Positions 38,933-47,389 of a DNA stretch of 64,000 nt are shown in pieces. The stretch's first letter is position 1. Every line of letters begins with the position of its first letter. A program made the translations under genes and the position numbers. The DNA is from Candidatus Poribacteria bacterium. Its GTDB lineage: Bacteria > Poribacteria > WGA-4E > UBA9662. Under the pieces are notes generated by a model, which searched no databases, was not told the DNA's origin, and saw only the letters and a program-made list of their open reading frames with translations. Location of the stretch: NCBI GenBank assembly GCA_002709695.1, contig PAQF01000077.1, positions 1 through 64,000 on the forward strand. The letters are read 5' to 3'.

Positions 38933-39658
38933 ATGATCGAAATAAACAAGTCCCAATTACTTTCTAGCGTAAAGAATAAAAGGGGAACAATTGCAGACCA
39001 GTTGGGAATAACTCGACAAACTTTTTCTAGAAGGATACGAAACCCACAAGAGTTAAGGGTATCTGAAATCAACCAGTTATTAGTACACCTTGTTACAGAC
39101 ACAATTCAGGTTCAAGGGACAGACATACATCACTTGGAAGAGTTGAAGGAAAAAATTCAGGAAATCAAAAAGATCGTTCAGCAAAAGGAAGAACAAATCG
39201 ATCAACTAAAGCATCGTGTTTTTGATTTACAATCTTCTACGACTCAAAGAAAATGGCTAATTGAATACAAAACTCGATATTATCCTGGAAGTAAGAAAGA
39301 TGCGCTGGAAATTTATGAAGGTTACATTCTTCCTTCTAATAATAAGGTAGGAATTGGTTCGCACAAGGAATTGGGCTCAAACGAATGGGACATGATAAAC
39401 TACTTTCAAGCCAATGACGTTAATTACATCAGACACAGCAAATCGATAGCCCCAGAGGCTAACGGTGCGAACTTGGTTAACAGAAATGTTGGCTTGATAG
39501 AACTCTGGGATATATTGCCTGATTCTATAGATACAGATGTTTGGTTGGAATCTTTTGCTGAAACCTGCGGAGGGATAGAAGAGCGTGATGCAATGTGGCG
39601 CGAATATATCGGAATGGTTGACAGAACAGAGTGTGGAGTTTTGAGAAACATATTTTAA
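38933..39658 (+). CDS. Hypothetical protein: N-terminal HTH-like segment, coiled coil, unknown C-terminal domain
   Basis: GTIADQLGITRQTFSRRIRNPQELRVSEI resembles an HTH; coiled coil IHHLEELKEKIQEIKKIVQQKEEQIDQLKHRV; SD GGGAG upstream of ATG. Confidence 0.7.
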   Translation: MIEINKSQLLSSVKNKRGTIADQLGITRQTFSRRIRNPQELRVSEINQLLVHLVTDTIQVQGTDIHHLEELKEKIQEIKKIVQQKEEQIDQLKHRVFDLQSSTTQRKWLIEYKTRYYPGSKKDALEIYEGYILPSNNKVGIGSHKELGSNEWDMINYFQANDVNYIRHSKSIAPEANGANLVNRNVGLIELWDILPDSIDTDVWLESFAETCGGIEERDAMWREYIGMVDRTECGVLRNIF

Positions 39659-39729
39659 CTTGAAACCGCCAATAGCTGCAAACTAGGTTGCAAAGCTACA
39701 CAGAGAAAGGAAGTAAGATATCATGGACT

Positions 39730-40200
39730 TTAGGATCGATCAAGAATAGTTTGGATTATGTTGGTAGTAGATTTTCCTTCGATGTTTAAACCAACGATAA
39801 CTTTGCCCCCGTTTTCTTCAACAACTTCGCGTTCAATAACTTGTTCAATTGTGTAATCACCACCTTTGACATGAATATCGGGTTTGAATTCTGATAACAA
39901 GCTAACCGGTTCAAGTTCAGGAAAGATAACAACGTAGTCCACACAGTTTAATCCTGCTAGCATCTCAGCCCGCTCGTTTTCTGGAATAAGAGGACGTTTT
40001 GCACCTTTTATCTTTCGAACCGAACTATCGCTGTTAACCCCAACAACCAACAAATCACCTAACTTCTTTGCTGCTTGCAAATATCGTAAATGTCCAACGT
40101 GTATTAAGTCGAAACACCCGTTGGTTGTCACAATAGTTTTCTCTTTCTCTTTTTCCTGGGCAATAATTTGAGTCAGCGTCTCACGTGTCTGAATCTTCAC
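39730..40200 (-). CDS. RfaE-type ADP-heptose synthase nucleotidyltransferase domain (HldE C-terminal/RfaE2-like)
   Basis: TTNGCFDLIHVGHLRYLQAAKKLGDLLVVGVNSD, HVKGGDYT; stand-alone domain. Confidence 0.87.
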   Translation of the reverse strand: MKIQTRETLTQIIAQEKEKEKTIVTTNGCFDLIHVGHLRYLQAAKKLGDLLVVGVNSDSSVRKIKGAKRPLIPENERAEMLAGLNCVDYVVIFPELEPVSLLSEFKPDIHVKGGDYTIEQVIEREVVEENGGKVIVGLNIEGKSTTNIIQTILDRS

Positions 40201-40294
40201 TAGAATCCCTAAAGGCTTCTCATTTCTGTCTATCCGAATACTAGACTTTTCCTAAACTTTCTATTACTATCTTGCTATATTAACATTAATAAAA

Positions 40295-40618
40295 TTAAGC
40301 CCTCACATCTAGATTACCACCAATGTCCCGAGACTGGGACTCTTCCTGTTGAGTATCAGATTCTTCTTCAGATTGAGGAGGAGCCTCTGCCTGAGGAGAA
40401 TCTACTTCCTGTTGAGGATTTGTTTCTTGGGGTTCAGGTTGTTCCTGAGGTGGAACTTGTTCAGACCTTCCTTCCTCAGGTGGTGGTGCTTCTGGTGCTT
40501 GGCTTTCATTGACAAAATTTTCAGCTTCATCAGCCCTTTGTTGGTATTGTTCATTATTTGCCTGATGAGTGGACAATGAAAATGAAGTAACACTGTTTTC
40601 TAGGCCTGCGGATCTCAT
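40295..40618 (-). CDS. Low-complexity Pro/Glu/Gln-rich small protein
   Basis: GGAGG 9 nt upstream of ATG; ordered ends (MRSAGLENSVTSFSLS... and ...RDIGGNLDVRA) flank a P/E/Q-rich centre. Confidence 0.65.
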   Translation of the reverse strand: MRSAGLENSVTSFSLSTHQANNEQYQQRADEAENFVNESQAPEAPPPEEGRSEQVPPQEQPEPQETNPQQEVDSPQAEAPPQSEEESDTQQEESQSRDIGGNLDVRA

Positions 40619-40875
40619 ACCAAATTACCTCCGTATGGTGTGGATGTTTGTAAGGTACTTTTTACTATTTCCGTAGAATTTGCTACTAACAATCAGATAC
40701 AGATATAATGACCATTGATTATTTATCGGTCAGAAGAAACAAAAACTTTAGAGTAATCCTGAAGAAACTGTTTTTTTTGCTAACAAACATTGATTAATTT
40801 GAATATTGTATCTGCTTCCTAGCTTTAAAAGCATCATTTTGTAAAGTTTAAGGGCAAAAATAGAGGAACAGCACC

Positions 40876-41742
40876 ATGGAATTTATTCGTCTAACTAATG
40901 AACAACTTCAACACTTCGATGAAAACGGATACCTAGTCGTACCAAAAGCTATTGACCGGGCTGCTGTTGAGAAAATCGTTGAGATAGGTGATCGGTTCAT
41001 GGAATTTGAACTCTGCCGTTCACACAGAGATTCCAAACCGATAAACTATTATTTTAACCGTTATTTTGATCTTACCCAGAATGAAACTCTACTTCAAATT
41101 GTCACCAATTCTAATACAGTCCCATTCGTAGTTCAACTACTTTCTTCAGACATTCGGTTGAGTGGTGGAAACCTTATTTATAAATATCCTCAGCCGGTTT
41201 CACCCACTCCCGTTTACCCTGATGGAGACGGGAGATCCTTTCGAAACTGGCATCGAGATCTAAACAATTTTGCTCCAAACCATCCAATCCGGAACACAGT
41301 TGCTATCAGAGTCACTTACTGCTTAACTGATTTCAGTCAGCCAAATTCTGGTGTAACTTTGCTGGTAGCGGGCAGTCACCATTTGACAAAACCACTACAC
41401 TTTGACAAACAAGATTCCAAACGACCGGAAGCAGATATTTACCCTGATAAAGCAGTAGAACTCTCTTTACGCCCAGGTGATGCTTATTTATTCAGTACTT
41501 TAATTTATCATACTCCGGCGGTGAATTTCACTAATAACGTCGCTAAGGTGTTAATGGCTAACTATGCCTATCGTTGGTGGGGAGAACCTGTTTACCAGAC
41601 AACAGATGAAGTATTCGATAAAGTTGATGAGATTGGAGCCCAACTTCTTGGTAAAAGGATCAGTGGAAATTTGCCATTGACTGAATGGGCAAAAAAACAT
41701 GGCATTCTGTCAGATGAACCACAGATGCGTATTTATGTTTAA
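40876..41742 (+). CDS. Phytanoyl-CoA dioxygenase family protein
   Basis: NWHRDLN metal motif, SQPNSGVTLLVAGSHHL, distal YHTPAVNFTNNVAK. Confidence 0.88.
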   Translation: MEFIRLTNEQLQHFDENGYLVVPKAIDRAAVEKIVEIGDRFMEFELCRSHRDSKPINYYFNRYFDLTQNETLLQIVTNSNTVPFVVQLLSSDIRLSGGNLIYKYPQPVSPTPVYPDGDGRSFRNWHRDLNNFAPNHPIRNTVAIRVTYCLTDFSQPNSGVTLLVAGSHHLTKPLHFDKQDSKRPEADIYPDKAVELSLRPGDAYLFSTLIYHTPAVNFTNNVAKVLMANYAYRWWGEPVYQTTDEVFDKVDEIGAQLLGKRISGNLPLTEWAKKHGILSDEPQMRIYV

Positions 41743-41790
41743 TTTTAAGAAATCAATAAATAATTTTTAACACTGATTCGAGGGGATCTT

Positions 41791-42639
41791 ATGGATTTTG
41801 TTCGGTTAACTGAAAAACAGCGCCAAGTTTTTGAAGAAGATGGCTATCTTATTGTACGAAAAGCCATTGATGCTGAGACCGTTGCAATTCTAGCTAAATC
41901 TGGGGACCAGTTGATGGAATCATTTGAATATGACGGTTTTTATGCGCATAGACGCCACGGGGTAGTACAAGAAGAGCCTTTCTTATCTCTGGTGTCAAAT
42001 TCGAGTACAGTGCCCTTAATCATTCAATTACTAGGTACAAACATTCATATAACAAATACTGCTTTAATTTATAAGCATCCACAGGGTGAAACACTTGTTT
42101 CTGAGAGAAATTGGCATCGTGATGTTGGCGTACATTTAGATTTGGGACACAACGACTTGCCTCGTGTTGGTTTAAAGATTGGTTACTGTCTGACAGATTG
42201 TATGGAACCGAATTCGGGATCAACTTTGTTTGTAGAAGGAAGTAATAATTTGGCTCAGCCACTAGCCATTCCTGCCGAGCAAACGGACCCTAAAGAATTC
42301 CATGAACCGTTTTTGAAGGCCGGGGATGCTTTCTTGTTTGAAAGCCGTACTTACCATGCACCTGCACTTAATTTTACTAATTCTATCGCCAAATCAATCA
42401 TTTATGGTTATCATTATCGTTGGATTAAACCTGATTATTATCTACGATATTATAACGGGAAACAACAGCCAGTACAGGATTTGTTAGAAAAAATGGACGA
42501 TGTTACCAGACAGCTTTTAGGTGCATGTACGGATACAACAGGCCGTACAGCTCCAGATGGCATTGAATGGCCAATAAGAGAGTGGAGCGAAAATTATAAT
42601 ATTGCTTTGAAACAGAGTCCTCAAGTGGATAAGAAATAA
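41791..42639 (+). CDS. Phytanoyl-CoA dioxygenase family protein (tandem paralog)
   Basis: NWHRDVG, MEPNSGSTLFVEGSNNL, YHAPALNFTNSIAK; N-terminus MDFVRLTEKQRQVFEEDGYLIVRKAID parallels the upstream paralog. Confidence 0.88.
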   Translation: MDFVRLTEKQRQVFEEDGYLIVRKAIDAETVAILAKSGDQLMESFEYDGFYAHRRHGVVQEEPFLSLVSNSSTVPLIIQLLGTNIHITNTALIYKHPQGETLVSERNWHRDVGVHLDLGHNDLPRVGLKIGYCLTDCMEPNSGSTLFVEGSNNLAQPLAIPAEQTDPKEFHEPFLKAGDAFLFESRTYHAPALNFTNSIAKSIIYGYHYRWIKPDYYLRYYNGKQQPVQDLLEKMDDVTRQLLGACTDTTGRTAPDGIEWPIREWSENYNIALKQSPQVDKK

Positions 42640-42859
42640 AGAACTAGGTTACGATTGTTCAACCTCTCATTTCCTAGCAGTTTTCAGTCTGCGTAGACAA
42701 ACAAACTTTTCTCTATAAATTCGAAATCCTTTATGTTTTAAGCAGTAAGAAAAAATTAGGTTATCAGGGTACAAGTTTCTGTGATTGACAACGAACTAGT
42801 ACGGGCTGTTAAACTTCATTCAGGTCACCACAAGCCTTTTCTGAGGAATAAAGCTTAGA

Positions 42860-43626
42860 TTATTTCTTGGACTTTATTCGGCTCCAAGTTGTGGCCAGTT
42901 TTGACTGAGGTTCAACAGCAAAAGCATCTGCCCAACCATTTAGCAATTGCCCAATTTCATCAGCTTCTAGAGCCCGATTACAAATGACAATCTCATCTAT
43001 ACCGGGAGTGAATGATTCTGAACCAAACTTAAGTTGTAAAATTGAACCAGGTGCGATAGCTCCACCCTACTCCGGTTTCTAGTCTTTACCACCAGCACCT
43101 AAGGCGCCCTTTTTACTTTCAGGTTCACCAACAACGTACATTTCCACGTTTCTGCCATCATAAGTTTCAGCAACGTGATACCATTTCTCTCGTTCTAACT
43201 CGGTTTTTCCGTAGAAACCAGGAGTGATTCCATTCGAAGTCCAAACTCTAAATGAGAATCCATGTGGCACTGGTTCGCCGCCGGATTGATCTTCTAATAG
43301 GTAAGAGCCATTTTTCTGGGTCCAGTGTCAGAATCAGCATCAACCCGGAACCAAGCGGCAATTGTCATTTCCTTCTCAACACTGAGTAAGCTAGGAGAAT
43401 CTTTAACGTCAATGGCGCCGTCTCCTTTAGCAAAAACCGCATCACCAAATTTACCATTTTTGAAGTTAAAGTCTCCACTGTCTGTCCCTTTATTACTGTT
43501 TCCAGATTCATCTTTATAATCACCATCAAGAAGCCAAACACCAACTATTGCTTTATCATCGGGTTCTAGAGCCCACAGAGACACAGTGATAAAGAAAGCA
43601 CAGGTTACTGCAATAAATTTCCTCAT
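42860..43626 (-). pseudogene. LamG/concanavalin A-like exported protein, disrupted
   Basis: Signal peptide MRKFIAVTCAFFITVSLWA then AIVGVWLLDGDYKDESGN...MTIAAWFRVDADSDTGP; frame lost near the T5 run at 43311-43315; continues as RKNGSYLLEDQSGG...GFYGKTELEREKWYHVAETYDGRNVEMYVVG, then stops near 43079 and 43068, then GIDEIVICNRALEADEIGQLLNGW. Confidence 0.75.
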
Positions 43627-43803
43627 TATAGTTCTCCTTACATTAAGCATCCAATTTGCTTGTTATTATATAATATACTTCAACCAAATAATATTATATA
43701 TAAGTTTCCAACCAAACTTGTAAAAACAGAAAACCTCAATATTGAAAATTGAGTCAAGTATAATTTAGAATTGGTTTCTCAAAACAGTTTAAGGAAATAT
43801 CAA

Positions 43804-44577
43804 ATGAAAATTAATAAATTCTCTTTTTATCAAATTGTTTTCATTCCTAAGCTCATCTGGCTTTTTATGTTTATTCATGAAACTCCTTTGACAGCTGAAA
43901 TTAAGAATAAGAACTCCTCTCGCTATTTGCAGCTAAAGCCACCAAATATGGATGGAATTGGCAAATTCTACTTTGGTCGTGAAATTTCACATGTTATGGG
44001 ACATCAAGGTGCTGAATGGTTAGAACGGCCTGAACGCGAATTCGAAGAGCAACCTGATGTGCTGATTGAATCATTACGTATACAACCACAGGATGTCGTA
44101 GCTGATATAGGAGTTGGCACTGGGTACATTGCTTGGCGTATGGCGAGAAAATTATCAGCTGAAGGTTTAGTCTACGGTGTTGATATTCAGCAGAAGATGC
44201 TTGAGCTGTTCGTCAAAAACATGAAGGACCGAGGATTTACAAATGTTAAAGCAGTGCTTGGTACTGTTACCAACCCAAAATTGCCACCGAACTCAATAGA
44301 TCTTGTCATTATGGTTGATGTCTACCACGAATTCTCATATCCGTATGAAATGATGCAGGGGATTTGCCGTGCGTTAAAAGTTGGTGGACGCGTCGCTTTC
44401 GTCGAGTATCGGGCAGAAGATCCTAGCGTGCCTATTAAACGTCTACATAAGATGACTGAACTGCAAGTGTTAAAAGAAGCCACTCCTCATCCTCTAGAAT
44501 GGGCAGAAACGATTGATGTGTTGCCACGTCAACACTTGATTATCTTCAAGAAAACTTCTTATCGAGAAAATTATTAA
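43804..44577 (+). CDS. SAM-dependent methyltransferase with N-terminal signal/anchor
   Basis: VADIGVGTGYIAWRMARKLSAEGLVYGVDIQ motif I; ATG at 43804 followed by a hydrophobic segment. Confidence 0.85.
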   Translation: MKINKFSFYQIVFIPKLIWLFMFIHETPLTAEIKNKNSSRYLQLKPPNMDGIGKFYFGREISHVMGHQGAEWLERPEREFEEQPDVLIESLRIQPQDVVADIGVGTGYIAWRMARKLSAEGLVYGVDIQQKMLELFVKNMKDRGFTNVKAVLGTVTNPKLPPNSIDLVIMVDVYHEFSYPYEMMQGICRALKVGGRVAFVEYRAEDPSVPIKRLHKMTELQVLKEATPHPLEWAETIDVLPRQHLIIFKKTSYRENY

Positions 44578-44619
44578 ATAATACTTCAATCCTTAACCAA
44601 AACCGAAAAGGAAACTCAT

Positions 44620-45663
44620 ATGCCAATCTTTACGGAGGCAGAACTAACTCAGATCTGCTTAAATATGTTGCAAAGTGTTGGAGTGTTAGAAACAGAGGCT
44701 GAAATTGTAACTAAGTCGATGATTGACGCTAACCTAGTCGGTCACGATTCTCATGGAATCATCCATTTGCCCAAATATATTCAGGGCATCATGGATGCGT
44801 CAATCCGGTTAGATGCAAAAGTGGAAATTGACCAGGAATCTCCATCTACAGCAGTATTAAATGGTAATTGGGGATTAGGCCCCGTAATAGCAAAATATGC
44901 CATGGAATTGGCAGTTCAAAAAGCTGAACAAACTGACATTAGCTCGGTAGCTGTGCGAAATTGCAATGAAGTGGGTCGGTTGGGCGGGTATGGTTTAGTC
45001 GCAACAGATCAAAAGATGATTAGTATTATATCAGTTAATGATCATGGTTCAGGTCAGTGTGTTGTTCCTGACGGTGGAATTGAAGCTAAGCTTTCAACTA
45101 ATCCTATTGTTTATGCTATACCAATTGCTGGACAAGAACCAATTATTTTGGATATGTCAACCAGCGTCGTAGCATCAGGAAAAATCCGGATAAAAAAGAA
45201 CCGAGGAGAGTCAGTTCCCAAAGGATGGATTGTTGATTCAAAAGGTAATTCAACAACAAATGTCGATGATTTTTATGGGCCTCCACCGGGAGCACTCCTG
45301 CCTTTGGGAGGTATTGCTTCCCACAAAGGTTTTGGGCTCAGTTTAATCGTTGATATTTTATCAGGTGCATTGGGCGGAGGCGGTTGTAGTCGAGAGGAAG
45401 CCTCTCGACTTGGTAATGGTTTTTTTGCTATTATTATCAAAGTTGACAGCTTTACAGCGTTTTCAGCTTTTAGTCAAGAAGTTAAACGCTTGATTAAGTA
45501 TGTTAAGTCTACCCAAAGATCATCTGGAGTAGAAGAGGTCTATATACCTGGTGAACGTGGTTTTCGAGAAAGAGACCAACGTTGTCGAAAAGGGATCGTT
45601 ATTGAAGAGGAAACGTGGATAACAATTCAAGCAACAGCAAAGGACTGTCAGGTGCAGCTTTAA
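44620..45663 (+). CDS. Malate/L-lactate dehydrogenase (Ldh_2) family protein, H117E at the presumed catalytic position
   Basis: GHDSHGIIHLPKYI, VRNCNEVGRLGGYG, LSTNPIVYAIP, SHKGFGLSLIVDILSGAL. Confidence 0.88.
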   Translation: MPIFTEAELTQICLNMLQSVGVLETEAEIVTKSMIDANLVGHDSHGIIHLPKYIQGIMDASIRLDAKVEIDQESPSTAVLNGNWGLGPVIAKYAMELAVQKAEQTDISSVAVRNCNEVGRLGGYGLVATDQKMISIISVNDHGSGQCVVPDGGIEAKLSTNPIVYAIPIAGQEPIILDMSTSVVASGKIRIKKNRGESVPKGWIVDSKGNSTTNVDDFYGPPPGALLPLGGIASHKGFGLSLIVDILSGALGGGGCSREEASRLGNGFFAIIIKVDSFTAFSAFSQEVKRLIKYVKSTQRSSGVEEVYIPGERGFRERDQRCRKGIVIEEETWITIQATAKDCQVQL

Positions 45664-45678
45664 AACAAGTGTTTTAAA
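45659..45678. terminator. Possible bidirectional terminator between convergent genes
   Basis: Perfect TTTAAAAC-AAGT-GTTTTAAA hairpin spanning the stops of the convergent genes; AT-rich, so weak. Confidence 0.35.
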
Positions 45679-46996
45679 AGTCATTACTTGTAAGAATATC
45701 CCTTAAAGTTTCAAAGATACGATCTGCTTCACCCTGCGTTAAAATCAAGGGAGGGGCAATAAAAATAATATTCTCTGGTTCATCAACAACATAGCTGATT
45801 TTCCCGATTAAAATACCCTGCTCTTTCATCAAGCGGACGATTGTGTTGGTTTTCATTGTCTCTAGGTTATCTTGATTAGTCTCGATTAACTCAATTCCAA
45901 TCATTAAACCCTTGCCACGAACTTCGCTTACAATTGATAGATTCTGTAGTGATTTCAGCTTCTCTAGTAGATGGGATCCAACCCTTGCTGCATTTTCCCA
46001 TAGCCGTTCTTCAGTCAATATTTTAATGTTTGCCAATCCTGCTGCACACGTAACGGGATGTCCGGCATAGGTACAGACCTGACCAAATTCCTTTTTATCG
46101 CTAGAATCCCCCAGAAAAGCATTAAACACCTCTGTTGTCGTGACGCAGGCCGAGAGTGGTAAATATCCACTTGTTACCCCCTTAGCTAAGGTAATAATAT
46201 CGGGTTGTATATCCCAATGTTCACAGGCAAACATAACCCCTGTTCTTCCAAAACCAGTTATTACTTCATCAATTATCAATAACAGATTATGTTGGTCACA
46301 AATTTCACGCAGTTTTGCAAAATAATCATCAGGAGGCAATATGACGCCTCCTCCTCCAATAATTGGTTCCGCTATAATTGCTATAATTGTCTCTGCACCT
46401 TCCCAACGAATAGTGCGAATAACTTCATCAACACAAGTTGGATGGACGTGATTAAAGCCTGGGACAAGTGGTTCAAACGCTGTCTTTCGTGGAGACTGGC
46501 CTGTTGCTGACATGGCCCCATAGGTAAAGCCATGATACCCACGATAACGGCTAATAATTTTATACCGGTTTTGTCTTGGGTACATTTGGTACCCATATTG
46601 GCGTGCAATCTTAATAGCTGTTTCGTTAGCCTCCGACCCACTATTACTAAAATAGACATGATTCAAATTTCCCGGCAGTAGGTCTGCTAATTGCTTCGCT
46701 AGTAGCGTCGCTGGCATATTGATTTGCGAGTGTGGGTAATAAGATAGTTTTCGCATCTGCTGATAAACAGCATCTGCAATTTCTTGTCGGCCGTAGCCTA
46801 TGTTGACGTTCCAAAGTCCTGAGTAGGCGTCTAGATACTTACGTCCGTCTACATCAGTAATTGTTGTGCCTTGAGCTTCTTCAAATATAGTTAGGTTGGC
46901 CTGTTCCAGATTTTGATGCTGAAAAATTGGATGCCAAACATGATCTCGATCAATGTCCCTGTAGTCCTGCGAGACAAGTTCTTTCTGTTTGTTCAT
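45674..46996 (-). CDS. Class III (omega) PLP-dependent aminotransferase
   Basis: LLIIDEVITGFGRTGVMFACEHWDIQPDIITLAKGVTSGYLPL. Confidence 0.93.
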   Translation of the reverse strand: MNKQKELVSQDYRDIDRDHVWHPIFQHQNLEQANLTIFEEAQGTTITDVDGRKYLDAYSGLWNVNIGYGRQEIADAVYQQMRKLSYYPHSQINMPATLLAKQLADLLPGNLNHVYFSNSGSEANETAIKIARQYGYQMYPRQNRYKIISRYRGYHGFTYGAMSATGQSPRKTAFEPLVPGFNHVHPTCVDEVIRTIRWEGAETIIAIIAEPIIGGGGVILPPDDYFAKLREICDQHNLLLIIDEVITGFGRTGVMFACEHWDIQPDIITLAKGVTSGYLPLSACVTTTEVFNAFLGDSSDKKEFGQVCTYAGHPVTCAAGLANIKILTEERLWENAARVGSHLLEKLKSLQNLSIVSEVRGKGLMIGIELIETNQDNLETMKTNTIVRLMKEQGILIGKISYVVDEPENIIFIAPPLILTQGEADRIFETLRDILTSNDF

Positions 46997-47389
46997 AATA
47001 ATTCCTTTTTAAAGTGTTACCTAAACCCAGAACATAGATTCTAGAGTAAAGTGGCCCATGTTAAAAAACCAACACGGTCATTCTAACATAGGCCATAATA
47101 TCAAGCAATACTGAGCACTAGTGCAGACTTACACATCAACGATTTGAACGGTTTCAGTTTGACTTTCACTAAGTGAAAGCAAGGTATAAATTCCAACTTT
47201 AATTTTTTAAACTACTTTTCAGAGGGATTTTTGTATTTTTGTTCAGTTAAATCCAAACCAATGGTATATTAATGGATAATCTTTATAGGTCGTTTCTGGG
47301 TGAAATAATTTTGAGTCGTGTTAGATTTGTCTCGTTGATTACCCATCCTCAGGCAGAACTTAACACCATATCTAAAAGGTTCGATTTTT

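Noticed and set aside
40349-40593. ORFs overlapping the P/E/Q-rich gene (Arg/Phe/Leu-rich on +, Lys/Leu/His-rich on - in another frame)
   Set aside because: Composition is the antisense or out-of-frame shadow of the Pro/Glu/Gln-rich codons; no RBS or motif support.
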